Assembly (NCBI GenBank): GCA_019426215.1
Contig: CM033400.1
Location: forward strand, 24,970,568-25,034,567
DNA from: Buddleja alternifolia
Lineage: Eukaryota; Streptophyta; Magnoliopsida; Lamiales; Scrophulariaceae
DNA length: 64,000 nucleotides
Direction of reading: 5' to 3'
Shown here: in pieces, positions 10,760 to 23,273 of the stretch
How the letters are laid out: the number at the start of each line of letters is the position of its first letter
Position numbering within the stretch: position 1 is the stretch's first letter
Program-made: the position numbers and the translations under genes
The notes under the pieces: generated by a model
What the model was told of the DNA's origin: nothing
The model's input: only the letters and a program-made list of their open reading frames with translations
The model's database searches: none

Positions 10760-11570
10760 GAGAAAAATTCATTTTTGGTCCCATAGGAGTCGACCCAAAA
10801 TACTTTTAGTCCCGTAAGACTTTTTTTGACACTTTTAGTCCCATAGGATTGAAAAAGTGACACTTTTGGTTCCAAATCTCACTTTTGGTTGCATAGGAGT
10901 GCCGCGTGTAACACACGCACGCCCGGGCGGGTGATAAACGATTTCAGAAAAAAAAGAAAATTAAAAAGCAATTCAAATATTAATTAAATAAATAAAAGAA
11001 CAAAAACAAAAAAAAAGAGGAAAAAGGAAGAAGATGAACAATGTTTCGACTGTTCATCTTTTTCCCAAGATTGACTCTTGGTGACATTTGAAGCATGGAT
11101 CGCCCGAAATCTTGATACGGGTCGTTGGAGTCTTTAACTACGGCGAAGCTGTTACGGAGTTTCGAGCAGGAGGGGCTGACCGTGTTGGTGGATTTGGTGT
11201 GCTCATTTTTTTCCGGGCAGTAGTGTGGGGAGGCGGCGGCGTCGATGTTGAGAGAGAATGTAGTGGAGGTGTAGTCTTTGTCGGCGGCTGTGGAGTGTCC
11301 GCCGCCGTGTGAGCTGGCGGAGGAAGTGGAGATGGGGGGGGGGGGGGGCAAGAAGAAGATGAACAGTTGTTCATCTTCTTTTTGTTTTTTTATTATTTAT
11401 TAATATTTTGAATTTCTTTTTTTTTTAATGGCGATTGAGATCCACTCGCCACTCTTATGGGACCAAAAGTGTCATTTTTTCAATCCTATGGGACTAAAGT
11501 GTCAAAAAAGTCCTAAGGGACTAAAAGTGTTTTGAGGCGACTTCTATGGGACCAAAAGTGAATTTTTCTC
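10760..11570. mobile_element. Pack-MULE with OVATE-family gene fragment, TSD TACTTTCTAC
   Basis: Seen: terminal inverted repeats of about 130 bp starting GAGAAAAATTCA(C/T)TTTTGGTCC, flanked by perfect 10 bp direct repeats TACTTTCTAC (10750-10759 and 11571-11580). TSDs of 8-11 bp with long TIRs are typical of Mutator-like elements. The 811 bp element has no transposase. Its GC-rich centre carries a host gene piece (see 11056-11351), which makes it a Pack-MULE. The arms share phrases such as TTTTAGTCCCATAGGA with the MULE at 42625-44021, so the two belong to related families. Confidence 0.9.
11056..11351 (-). pseudogene. Captured OVATE family protein (OFP) fragment
   Basis: Seen: a minus-strand frame rich in Ser and Pro, then the phrase SFAVVKDSNDPYQDFGRSML at 11150-11091. 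Known: the OVATE domain (DUF623) of plant OFP transcriptional repressors opens with exactly this pattern, S-x-AVVKxSxDPYxDFxxSM. Only the first about 22 residues of the roughly 60-residue domain are recognisable. The frame then leaves the conserved pattern near the element's own sequence and runs on into low-complexity DNA. The stretch is far more GC-rich than its surroundings, including a run of G at 11333-11348. I infer a gene piece captured by the MULE. It lacks the rest of the domain and is unlikely to be functional. Confidence 0.8.
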
Positions 11571-11580
11571 TACTTTCTAC

Positions 11581-12540
11581 ACATATAATACATTTTTTAC
11601 ACACACAACACACTTTTTACACATACACAACACACTTTTTAAACACATAACACATATTTTACACACACTACACATATTTTCACACACACATCATATATTT
11701 TACACACTACACATATTTTCACACATACACACATCACATATTTTACAAACACTACACCTATTTTGACGCACTACATATATTTTCACACACACATCACATA
11801 TTTTACACATACTACACATATTTTCACGGGATAATTGCATATCATACCCCTGTGAAACATAAAACCTGCATACATACCCCCTGTGTTAAAAAAATAGCCT
11901 GAAATAACCTTATGATTTTCAAAACCCTACACGAAACCCCCAATCCGTGTTAAATCCGCGGAAGGTAGCATTCACGCGCAGTGTATTTGAAGTAGGGTTG
12001 GGGGTTTCGTGCAGGGTTTTGATAAGCATAGGGGTATTTCAGGCTATTTTTTTTAACACAGGGGGGATGTGCGCAAGTTTCATGTTTCACAAGGGTATGA
12101 TATGCAATTATCCCTATTTTCACACACACTACACACATTTTCACACACTACACATATTTTCACACACACATCACACATTTTATACACACTACACATATTT
12201 TCACACACACTACACAAATTCTCACACACTACACATATTTTCACACACTACACACATTTTCACACACTACACATATTTTCACACACACTACACATACTTT
12301 CACACACACATCAAATATTTTACACACACTATACATATTTTACACACACTACACATTTTCACATACACATCATATATTTTACACACACTACACATATTTT
12401 CACACACACACATCACATATATTACAAACACTACACATATTTTCACACACATATCACATTTTTACACACACTACACACATTTTCATACACTATACATATT
12501 TTCACACACACATTACACATTTTACACACACTACACATAT
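11581..12540. repeat. CACAC-rich minisatellite (unit about 20-22 bp)
   Basis: Many imperfect units of the type TATTTTCACACACACTACACA, interrupted by a MITE at 11828-12114. Long open frames across it (up to 225 codons, rich in His, Thr, Tyr) are artefacts of the repeat. Confidence 0.92.
11828..12114. mobile_element. MITE with 9 bp TSD inside the minisatellite
   Basis: Terminal inverted repeats GGGATAATTGCATATCATAC at both ends (287 bp in total) and TATTTTCAC on both sides (11819-11827, 12115-12123). A 9 bp TSD points to a Mutator-type MITE. Caution: the flanking word is itself part of the repeat unit, so the TSD is less decisive than elsewhere. The TIRs are clear. Confidence 0.82.
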
Positions 12541-12925
12541 CGTGACCGGGCCTTGGGTATCGTGGACAATTCTAACCAAGCAACCAAACACAGAATTACA
12601 TGTGTCAGAATTGTCCGACCTTAAACCTTCCAACCAAATGACCCCTTAGGGTTTAGTTGATTATTTGTTTTAATTCCTTTTGACCAATTTTATTTGGGCT
12701 TAATGATAGCCTAAATAAATAGGTAATCAATTATGGATTAGTCAAATAAATAAATCTTAACATAAACTTTTTGTATGTTTTTAGAAAGAAAAATGTGTTC
12801 ATATTATAAATATATATATATATATATAGTCATATCAATGTCGTGTCGTATCCTAAAAATTTTAATATTCATCGTGTCTCATGTCTTGTGTTCATGTCAT
12901 GACATGTCAGTATATGTGCAACATA
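12541..12925. other. Intergenic spacer, no gene seen
   Basis: AT-rich, with a short (TA)n run at about 12808-12828. The last 5 bases (ACATA) are the TSD of the copia element. Confidence 0.5.
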
Positions 12926-13301
12926 TGTTAGAATTAATTTGTAATTTTCAAGAAATGTGTAGAACAATCTTGATAAATGTACCTAAGAAATATCTAGTAG
13001 TCTAAGAAAAATCTAGTATGTGGTGGACTAAGAAATATCTAGAATATACATTTCCCAACCACCTCATTTCTAGATGTATCTATTGATCACTATAAATAGA
13101 GGTGTACCATGCAACTTGTATGTAAGCAAAAAAAACCATAAGCTAAATTCTAATAATATAAAAGAGCAGCAGCTCTTATCTTATTCCTTATTCTAAATCA
13201 GCCGTGCCTTTCATACTTCTTCCACTAACATTACAAAACTTTCTAAGCATAAAGCTTTTTACCAATAGAAAGCTCATCACACTTCCGCTACTACTCCAAC
13301 A
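12926..13301 (+). repeat. 5' LTR of copia element 1
   Basis: TGTTAGAATT...CTCCAACA. It contains a TATA-like CTATAAATAG at about 13091. Confidence 0.95.
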
Positions 13302-13305
13302 AATT

Positions 13306-13319
13306 TGGTATCAGAGCCG
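13306..13319 (+). other. Primer-binding site, tRNA-Met type
   Basis: TGGTATCAGAGCCG, four bases after the LTR. It is the standard plant copia PBS. Confidence 0.93.
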
Positions 13320-13352
13320 TGTAGATGGCTTTGATCAGTCATCATATAAATC

Positions 13353-16300
13353 ATGGCGACAAGTTCATCCACTACAATGTTCAAGTACTCTCCAAGTGAA
13401 GTACCAATATTTGAAGGAGAGCATTATGATTATTGGAGCAGCGAGATGAGGGATTTTTTCATCTCTCAAGACTTATGGGAAGTTATAGAAGAGGAGTATC
13501 CAGAGCCACCCGCTGAAGGAGATCCGACCAAATGGACAGCTACACAAGAAAGGCAATTCAAAGAAAATCAAAAGAAAGATGCGACGGCACTTCGATATAT
13601 AAAACAGGGGGTAAGTAAATCTATCTATCCTCGAATTTTTAATAAAAGAAAAGCTAAAGAAGCATGGGAAGTTTTGCAAAAAGAATTTCGGGGAAATGAT
13701 AAAGTAATATCGATCAAGTTGTAATCTCTTTGGAGAGATTTCGACAATTTATCGATGAAAGAAAGTGAAAAAATTGGAGATTTTTTTTCTAGAGTCTCAA
13801 CTATCGTAAATCAAATTCAATGTCTTGGAGATACTATTCAAGACAAGAAAGTGGTCGAGAAGATTTTGAGAAGCTTACCTCCAAAGTTTGACCATTGTGT
13901 TGCCGCGATCGAAGAATCAAAGGACCTATCAAAGTTGTCGACTTTCGAACTCATGAGTTCACTACAAGCTCATGAACAAAGAATCAATAGGTCGACAAAT
14001 CAGTCCGTCGAGCAAGCATTCCAATCTAAACTGAAGTTTTCGGAGAATGACTCAAGCAAACTTGACTTCAAAAAAGGAGCATTTCAAAAGAAGAATCATT
14101 ACAACGGAGGAAATCAAGAGAGGCGCAAACTCAACAACAAAGGTGAAGGAAATCAATGTTGCATTATTTGCAAAAAGAATAATCATACTTCACAAGATTG
14201 CTACTTCAAGTGTAAGAGATGTCGAATCCCTAATCACTCACAAAGGGATTGTCGATATCAAAAGAATCAAGAAACGAAAAGGGCCAATTTTACAAAAGAG
14301 GAGGAGGAAGACCAAGTTTTCTATTCTTGCCTAAAAGTCGAAAAAGAGTCGCAAGATACATGGTATATTGACAGTGGATGCAGCAACCACATGACGAGCA
14401 ACCGCGACATATTTGAGGAGCTTGACCAAAACTTCACATCGGAGGTAAAACTTGGAGACGGCAAAGTCCAGAAAGTTGAAGGAAAAGGTGTCATTGTTGT
14501 CCGCACTAGGCAAGGTAAAAAGAAATTTATTCATGATGTTCTTTACGTGCCGAATCTAGCTACAAATTTATTAAGTGTTGGTCAACTCTTAGAAAAAGGT
14601 TATTCGGTAAATTTCGATAATAATAAATGCAAAATCATTGATAAGAAAAATAACACAACAGTGGCAAATATCAATATGGCCCCAAATAAAATTTTTCGTA
14701 TAACTTTGCCACTAAATGACCATTGTGCCTTGAAAATGGAAAAATCTGAAAATTCTTATTTATGGCACTTGAGATATGGTCATTTAAATAATAAAGGGTT
14801 GCACTTATTAAACTCAAAAAATATGGTTATTGGTCTTCCTAAAATTGAAAAAGAAAATAGAATTTGTGAAGGATGCATTTACGGGAAAATGCATAGATTT
14901 CCATTCCCGAAAACATCTTGGAGGGCAAAAACACCTTTGGAGTTGGTTCATGCCGACATATTTGGCCCTACAAGGACGCCTTCACTAAACAATAAGAGAT
15001 ACTTTATTCTCTTTGTCGATGATTTCACTCGGATGATGTGGATTTATTTTCTGAGTGAAAAGTCCGAAGCATTTTCTGTATTTCTTCGGTTCAAAGCCCT
15101 AGTCGAGCGGCAAAGTGGGCATCTAATCAAGACTCTACGAACCGATAGTGGAGGTGAATTTATCTACAACGCATTTATGAATCACTGCAAGGATGAAGGA
15201 ATTCAAAGACAACTTACGGTGAAATATAGTCCGCAACAAAACGGTGTGGCAGAGAGAAAGAATCGCACTATTGCTGAAATGGCTCGTAGCATGCTGGAAG
15301 AAAAAGGAATGCCAAAGAAATTATGGGCAGAAGCTGTTAATACAGCCGTATATATACTCAACCGGTCACCAACAAAAGCTGTTCGGAATAAGACACCGTT
15401 TGAAACCTGGAACAAGCGAAAGCCTCAAGTCGATCATATGAAAGTATTTGGGTGCATCGCTTACGCTCTAAATCAGTCACCAAATAAAGATAAATTCGAA
15501 AAGAAGGGTGAAAGACTTGTATTCATTGGCTATAGCGAGGAGTCGAAGGGCTATCGACTATTGAACCCAAGTAACGACAAACTCATCATATCAAGGGATG
15601 TGATATTCGATGAAATGGCAGCATGGAATTGGGAAGAAGACAGCAATCAAGCAACATCTCAAAATAACATTCTTCACCCGATGAGTACTCAAATGAATAC
15701 CTCGGGACCAAGAGACCTCCCGCAGAGCCAAGACTTAAATTCGGCCCCAAGTACCAGCAACTCAAATGATGAAGATTCATCTTCGGATTCGAAGTTTCCA
15801 GTACGAAAGGTACGTCTTTTACGAGATATTTATGAATCTTCAAATGTTGCTTACTTTGTTTGCGAACCTCAATCTTTTGAAGATGCAAAAAATAAAGATG
15901 TGTGGATTGACGCAATGAAAGAGGAAATATCCGTAATTGAGAAAAATAAAACTTGGGAGCTCGTTGATTTAGCTAAAAATAAAGAAGTGATTGGACTTAA
16001 ATGGGTTTATAAAATAAAATATGCCGAAGATGGTTCAATCAAAAAGCATAAAGATCGGCTAGTTGCAAAGGGATACTCGCAACAACCTGGAGTACTTCAA
16101 TGAGACATTCACTCCAGTAGTTCGAATGGAAACCATAAGAACGACTCTCACCGTAGCAGCACAATTGGAGCTCAACGTATATCAACTCGATGTTAAATCA
16201 GCCTTTTTGAACGGCGAGCTATAAGAAGAAGTTTATGTCGAGCAACCACAAGGCTTTGTGGTGGAAGGAAAGGAGAACAAAGTTTATAGACTTAGAAAGG

Positions 16301-17381
16301 CGTTATATGGATTAAAGCAAGCGCCACGAGCATGGAACTGCAAGATTGACGGCTACTTTCTCAAAATTGGATTTGAAAGAAGCAAGAATGAACCTTCGCT
16401 ATATGTGAAAAACGAAGGTACGAATTTTTTAATAGTTTGTTTATATGTCAATGATTTAATTTATTTTGGAACTGACCTAAAAGCAGTGAAAGAGTTCAAG
16501 TTAAAAATGATGAAAGATTTTGAGATGACTGATCTTGGCTTAATGAGATACTTTCTCGGCATCCAAGTTAAACAAGCCAAGGGAAAATTTTTTCTTTCAC
16601 AGGAGAAATATATTGAAGACATACTCAAGAAATTTCACATGGCCAACTGCAAGCCCGTAAACACGCCCATGATGCCAAGTGAAAAATTGCAATTGAATGA
16701 CGGCTCGAAAAAGGCAAACAAAAAAGTTTTTCGAAGCTTGGTGGGTTCACTCATTTATCTCACTCACATTAGACCCGACATATGTTATGCAGTGAGTGTG
16801 GTTTCAAGATTTATGCAAGATCCTAGTAAAAATCATCTTGTCGCTGCAAAAAGAATTTTGCGATATCTTCAAGGAACTAAACAACTTGGACTCCAATATG
16901 TCAAAGAAGAAGATAACAAGCTGGTTGGATTCACTGATAGTGATTGGGCGGGATCCATAGATGATCGAAAGAGCACATCCGGCTATATCTTTTGCCTTGG
17001 TTCAAGTGTGATCTCATGGAGCTCGCGAAAGCAATAGACAGTAGCATTATCATCATCAGAAGCCGAATATATTGCAGCAACGGAGGCTGTGAAGCAATTT
17101 GGCTGAAAAGAATTCTAAATGATATGCAACAAATGCAAAGGGAGCCAACAAAAATATATTGCGACAATATGTCGACCGTAGCAATGACCAAAAATCCAGT
17201 GTTTCATGCTCGCTCAAAGCATATTGAACTGCGACATCACTTCATTCGAGAATTAGTGGGCAAGGAGGAGATTGCGATGAATTTTATCAACACAAATGAT
17301 CAACCAGCTGATTTCCTTACCAAAGCAGTCACATTGGAGAAATTCGAGAAGTTCAAGCAGCAATTGAAAATTACAAATTAA
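13353..17381 (+). pseudogene. gag-pol polyprotein of copia element 1, broken
   Basis: One polyprotein in the order Gag (UBN2 type, from 13353), CCHC zinc knuckle (about 14160-14205), aspartic protease with DSG (about 14370), integrase zinc finger and DDE core (about 14760-15400), RT (about 15880-16700) and RNase H (about 16920-17300). That order (integrase before RT) defines Ty1/copia. Breaks seen: in-frame stops at 13722-13724, 16222-16224 and 17035-17037; frameshifts near 16092 and near 17085. In addition the RT active-site motif reads YVND at about 16444, where the family has YVDD, which should remove a catalytic aspartate. The element cannot be autonomous. The start ATG at 13353 is the first after the PBS and begins a typical copia Gag. 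Confidence 0.93.
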
Positions 17382-17388
17382 GGAGGAG
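17380..17388 (+). other. Polypurine tract of copia element 1
   Basis: AAGGAGGAG directly before the 3' LTR, with the pol stop codon (TAA, 17379-17381) overlapping its first bases. Confidence 0.88.
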
Positions 17389-17764
17389 TGTTAGAATTAA
17401 TTTGTAATTTTCAAGAAATGTGTAGAACAATCTTGATAAATGTACCTAAGAAATATCTAGTAGTCTAAGAAAAATCTAGTATGTGGTGGACTAAGAAATA
17501 TCTAAAATATACATTTCCCAACCACCTCATTTCTAGATGTATCTATTGATCACTATAAATAGAGGTGTACCATGCAACTTGTATGTAAGCAAAAAAAACC
17601 ATAAGCTAAATTCTAATAATATAAAAGAGCAGCAGTTCTTATTTTATTCCTTATTCTAAATCAGCCGTGCCTTTCATACTTCTTCCACTAACATTACAAA
17701 ACGTTCTAAGCATAAAGCTTTTCACTAATAGAAAGATCATCACACTTCCGCTACTACTCCAACA
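17389..17764 (+). repeat. 3' LTR of copia element 1
   Basis: 376 bp, same ends as the 5' LTR and only scattered base changes, followed by TSD ACATA. Confidence 0.95.
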
Positions 17765-17769
17765 ACATA

Positions 17770-18980
17770 AATCTCCATGTAGGACATCTAAGGGATTTTT
17801 AGAGCCAGATCAAACAAGCAAGAAAAGGATTGGATGTATTGGAGTTGAAAATAAATCAGAGTGAAACAGTGTCACCTCTGCGATTCCTGCCATAGCGGAG
17901 AAAACAGTGATGTCTGCATTGCATCGGCCACAACCAACACCGTATGGTTTACAGACAAAAAATATGACCACCGCTACGTCCAATCTCACCACTGCGGCGT
18001 TGGGACACAGAATGGATTTTGGCTTTCTGTATTTAGTCTATTTGATTCCTAGTGTGATATTATCTCTAATTGTTGATCTTCACATGTACAACAATAAAAA
18101 CTCCTCTTGTTGATATGTATCACTCCGATCAATAAAAGTTTAAGTGTAGGTCATGCACGTAGTCATTCTTTGCCAAAACACGTTAATTTTTGTGTCTTTT
18201 ATCTATTTTATTTTAGCCTGTTTCTTTTTCCTAAAAAGTTGTTATGATTTTATAGAGTTCAAGTGTCCTCTAACTTATTTACACTTTCTTAGATCTAAAA
18301 TGAATAGATCAATAGCTAACAACTTTTGCTTGGTACAAAATTGTTCATTTCGATATAATGTTTGTCTGACTAAGCAATGTCTAGAATGATAAGTAATGAA
18401 TACTTAAATGATAACATGGACTATTAAACTCAGGTGATTAGAATTGACAATTCATCTAAGAAAAAATGCAATAGCAAGACACTTTCGTGAAATTTCAAGA
18501 CAAGGATACTTCATGTTTTCTTCTATACCCTTTTTTACATGCCATTGCAGATGAAGAAAATAGAGGAGATTAGGTAAATGTTTAATTACAAGATTAGAAA
18601 TTAAATTTTTCATGTTGTCATTGCATATAATTCAAAACTGAAGGAGTTACTCTAAAGACATCAATTTAATGTAATAGAAATAATAATAATTATGAAAATA
18701 ACATTTTAAAAAAATAATAAGTCATACTTTCAAAGTTTACATAACATCTTGTGATAGGTTCTAGTATTACATAAGCAATTCTACAAATAAAAAAATACAC
18801 ATCCAAATTCATGTTTAAAACTTTGTATACTGTATGTAGCATATTGAAATCGGTGGAGGAATGAAGACCATCAAATAAAAATAAAAATAAAAAAGAGAAA
18901 AGACATCATTTGCGCTTAACACTTGTAGTCCTTTCTAGATAATTTTTCCATTAGTATGCCAAATTAATTGTGTGATATTT
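17770..18980. other. 3' flank of the PERK gene
   Basis: AT-rich spacer with no recognisable gene. The part just below 18981 will hold the PERK 3' UTR. The ORFs of 60-80 codons have no domain. Confidence 0.5.
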
Positions 18981-21900
18981 CTATGGTTTTCTGATGTCGA
19001 TTCTTGTTTGGACCATCTCTCTAGAGTCATTGCTCGAAGAAGATGGATTGAGCCCATAATCGCTTGTTGCTTCGTACTCACTGCTATTGAATTCTTGACT
19101 CGACATCACCATCTTCCTGAACTTGGTCATATCAGCATTATAGGCACATGTATCATACTTTTCTGTATTCCCATTAGGGTTATATACTGTGCTCTGCCCT
19201 GGTTTCACTCCTTCATTTAGGTCCTCAAGTGATGAATCTCCATCCAAAGCACGTACAATCTAATAATCACATGTCATGCATTAGACAATGTATGAGTTTA
19301 AGGTAAAATCTACAAACATCACATTTCGTGTACAAGGAAAAAACTGAAGTTTTCAAGAATACATCAACAATCTCTCTTAGTGTAGCTAGCAAATTTCAAT
19401 TTCTCAGTCTGGTACCTAAAGATCAGGTTTGATATTTTTGTCCTTTATGCTTGGCTTGTTACAATCTAACTTTGGGGATTCTTCAATTCTTACAAACAAA
19501 ATAAAGCATATTGCATGCATGTTGACACAAATGTCACCCCTACTAATCTACATAATTGTAATTGACATTCTCTCCAAATTACAAGAACCAAACTTCAAGA
19601 TCCGGGGTTGAAGTTGTAAGTTTAGTCTTGCAAGTTAGGAAAGAGTGAGATTTTTTATCATGGCGTAAAATACAAGATGATTGTTTTCTCGAAATTGAGA
19701 ATGACCAATATTAAAATTCATTTTAATTTTTTTGGAAAAACTAATTTTATTCTTAAATTCAGAACTCAAAGATGTAATATTAATTGGAAGTGCTGATATT
19801 TAGGTAAAGAAATATTCAAACATCCTTAATTACCGGAGTAGAATTATAATTCAGCATGGATAGGTCATATAAGTATATGTTTACCTGGCTCATCTTAGGG
19901 CGTCGTCTTGCTGAATGGCGTATGCTGGCAGCAGCGCAAGTAACCATTCGAGTCATCTCATGGGGAGCGTAGTTATCTTCAATACGTGGATCGACCAATT
20001 CACTATAATTTTCATCTTCCAAAGCTTTAGATAGGCGAGGCCTTGCCTGTTGATTGTAAAATGAAAACGATGATAACAAAATAGTTGGTGCACATAATAT
20101 CAATTATATATAAATTATTTTAAATAGAGGAATTAATAAGAACAAACCCAATCTACTAAGCTATCTTCCATGATTATGTTTGTAGGGTCTACAGGTCGAC
20201 GACCAGTTATTAGTTCCAAGAGCATCACCCCAAATGAAAAAACATCGGATTTTTCTGATAGCTTTCCGCTTGATGCATACTCAGGAGCCAGATACCTAAT
20301 TTCATATGTCAATGATCAACATATATGTATCAAAATAACGTATTTTATTTATTATCTTGATGTATCTTTACCCAAAGGTCCCCATGACACGAGTTGAGAC
20401 ATGAGTGTAATTATCAGAAGTGAGCTTAGCCAATCCAAAATCAGCCACCTGGATAATGTAGAAATAATTAGTAGGTTAACACGATTGAGGTCATGACTAG
20501 TGATTAATTATATTCATCTAGGATATTTGGTTGACAATATACCATGGCTTCAAAGTTAAAGTCAAGGAGAATGTTTGCTGCTTTTATGTCACGGTGGATA
20601 ATTCGAGGGTGGCCTGGAGTTGCAAACCAAAACAATGAGAAAACATCTTTGACTTCATATAAACAAACACATATATAAAATACAATATCATACAATCTTC
20701 ATGTAGGTAAGCAAGCCCCTTGGCTGATCCAACAGCTATACGAAGTCTAGTTGCCCAGTCCATCACTGGTTGACCTTTTCCTGGAATTACATTTTGTCGT
20801 TTAACATAAATAATTTATAAAGTGAAGAACAAATATAATATGTTCTTAAATATGTGGATTCAGTATCTTAAAAATCAAGAGAAAATGGCGTCATTTTTAT
20901 TCCTTCAAACCAAACTTACCATGAAGGTGAAATTCCAATGTCTTATTTGGAACAAATTCATATACGAGCATTCTTTGTCCATCAGCAATACAATATCCAA
21001 CAAGTGATACTAGGTGACGATGATGCACGCGACTAATGATTTCGACCTCAGCCTGGAACTCTCTCTCCCCTTGGCCACTACCGGACTTGAGACTCTTTAC
21101 GGCCACTTCCTTTCCATCAGGTAATATACCTTTATGTACAAAACCAAAGCCACCTTGACCCAACAAATTGCCCTGAGAAAATCCACGTGTTGCAGCTGCA
21201 AGTTCCTCATATGTAAACTGACTTTTAGCACCAATACCACCCATATTTGGTGAAGGAGGTAGCACTGGCGTATGATTTTGTCCTGAGTAACTAGAGCTGT
21301 AATCACTACTATTGTTTGTTGGAGGTGGTGTTCGCCAAGCACCATCATCGCGAACAGGAGTCCCCATAACAATAGGTGGTGGAGGAATCTTAACAATGTG
21401 GTCATTTGGTTGGGGACTGTTCGATTGTGTGGAACCATTAGAGTATTGTTCACCACCTAAATGAAAGACCAGTTAACATAACATGGTAATAAATCATCAA
21501 ATATAGTATTCGCTCCAACAATATTATTCACATATTGATATAAGTTTATCAATTAATATATTAAAAATCGTCAAATAAAGAAGAAAATATATCAGATTAG
21601 CTTCTTCATTTCACTTTAATCACTTCCTGGTAAATGTATAAGTTCATTATTTTTTTTGGTCTAGGCCCGGGTATCCACCGCCGGTAGCAGTAACTATTCC
21701 CGTCGCCGCGGGAGCTCTCCAATTGGAGGTAAATGGCTGGCCACGAAGTGCTCTCCATTCCCGTGGGCAGGAATCGAACTCCTGACCTCATGGTTAAGGG
21801 ATAAAGTGAGCTACCAACTACGCCACATCTCGTGGTTATATATAAGTTCATTATGATATATTGGTGCTCAGGCATTTATTTTTGCTTTTTTATGTAATAA

Positions 21901-23273
21901 GATGACATGTTATTCAAAACAATCCCTACGATAACTCTAAAGTTGTTCAACTTATTACTTCATGATTAGTATACTAAATTAACATCTCAAATATCAATTC
22001 CAAAGACTTAAGGACTTCTAACCTAATTTTTTTGTAAAATCATATATCATGAATTATTAGTTGAGGAACAACAAAATAAGCATCAAAGTAACTTTATTAC
22101 CATGAAGAATGATTAGATGCGGTCAGCCGTGATAGTTTTATGTAGGATGTATTCCCATCAATCCGAAAAAGTCTCTATTAGTTTATTAGTTCAATTTACT
22201 GATGCAACACCATTACGACTATATGCTACACTTAAGAGTTCTCTAGCTTTTCAAACACTATGCCCCACTTTTTAATTAGTCTTTGGATATTCCGTAAGAC
22301 ATAGAATGGAGTAATAAATGTTGATAGTTTCAATTCTAACCTTTAATTACTTTAAGTTTCGCAGATCTTAATACTATAATGTATTATTATATCAAGAACC
22401 ATCGAAAATTATATGGTATCAACGTCAAATCCTTCACTAGCTGCATAGTGATTAAGAGACAAAATAAAAGATGTCCATACCTTTAAGTAGATGTTTAGGA
22501 TCCATGTAATGTAGCATTTTCTTCTTTCTCCTTACAAATATTAGACATACAATGAAAAGGGCAAGAATCGCTACTCCTCCAAAAATAATTCCAGCAATAA
22601 TAGCTACATGCGCAGTTGAATTAGATGATTGTGGTTGACCACCAGCTCGCAACGACGAACCTGAAGACCTATCAACTAATGCAGAGTCTGGAGGAGGTGG
22701 CGAGAAAATAGGGGATGGAGGTGTTTGTGAAGCAACGACGCTTGGTTGTGGTGGAGAAAAGACAGGCGTTGGAGGGGAACCGGTGTTTGGAGGGGAACCA
22801 GGAGCAGGGTTTGTTGCAGGGGCTGAGGGTGAGAAAGTGGGGGTTGGTGGTGGAGGCGAGCTATTTTGTGGCGGGGGTGTGTTCGAGTTTACAGGTGGAG
22901 GGGGTTGAGGTTGTGAAGGTGTTGAAGTAGGGGGTGGTTCTGAGGAAGAGTCTTGGGGTGGTGGGAGCGACGGTGTAGGGGGTGGTGAGTAAGGAGGTGG
23001 TGAGGCGGGAGGAGAAATTGAAGGTTTTTCTGGTGGAGGTGATGATGGCGGTGTTGGTGGAGGCGACGTTGGCGGAGCTGGTGGAGGCGATGTTGGTGAT
23101 TCAGCGGGTGGGGAGGGAGACGGAGGAGGTGGTGGTGACTCTGAGGTTGAGGATTCAGTTGGTGGAGATTCAAGCGGAGATGGAGGGGGTGGTGAATTTG
23201 AGGTTGATGAATCGGCTGGTGACGACTCCTCATTTTTACCCTCTGACGGAGCAGTCTCGGGAGATGAAGCCAT
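18981..23273 (-). CDS. PERK: PERK-type proline-rich receptor-like kinase, 717 aa, intact
   Basis: Eight coding exons with GT..AG borders: 23273-22481, 21456-20920, 20780-20694, 20613-20543, 20448-20372, 20295-20148, 20046-19885 and 19259-18981. Lengths sum to 2154 nt (717 aa plus stop) with every phase matching, so the model is well supported. The N-terminal about 200 residues are extensin-like (SPPPP, SPPP, TPPP runs). One membrane helix follows ([20 protein letters not shown]), then RRKKK. Kinase landmarks: [11 protein letters not shown] glycine loop, VAVKSLK lysine, [12 protein letters not shown] catalytic loop (RD type), DFGLAK, APEY, and [19 protein letters not shown]. Known PERKs are about 630-760 aa plasma-membrane kinases linked to cell-wall sensing. 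The start ATG (23273) follows an intron in the 5' leader. No premature stop was found. It is the only clearly intact host gene here. The symbol is at family level; the paralogue is not assigned. Confidence 0.95.
21651..21840 (-). mobile_element. tRNA-derived SINE in a PERK intron, TSD TATAAGTTCATTAT
   Basis: Perfect 14 bp repeats TATAAGTTCATTAT (21637-21650 and 21841-21854) flank a roughly 190 bp body. Read on the minus strand it has an A box (GTGGCGTAGTTGGTAGC, about 21826-21810), a B box (GAGTTCGATTCC, about 21780-21768) and an A-rich end after GGTCTAGACC-like sequence. That is the layout of a plant SINE. It lies in the intron between PERK coding exons 1 and 2, in the same orientation as the gene, and does not touch splice sites. 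Confidence 0.93.

Larger units (their letters stand above)
12926..17764 (+). mobile_element. Complete Ty1/copia element, TSD ACATA, coding region mutated
   Basis: Two LTRs of 376 bp each (TGTTAG...CCAACA), a PBS matching initiator tRNA-Met, one gag-pol region in copia order, a PPT, and perfect 5 bp TSDs ACATA (12921-12925, 17765-17769). At 4.8 kb it is the normal size for a small copia lineage. By eye the LTRs differ at under about 10 positions, so insertion is fairly recent, yet the coding region carries several stops and frameshifts. Confidence 0.96.

Noticed and set aside
11947..12624. 225-codon open frame rich in His, Thr and Tyr
   Set aside because: It is the translation of the CACAC minisatellite plus MITE, and several frames are open at once for the same reason.
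21768..21830. Possible tRNA gene (A and B box)
   Set aside because: No tRNA cloverleaf or CCA-end context. The unit has TSDs and an A-rich tail, so it is a SINE.
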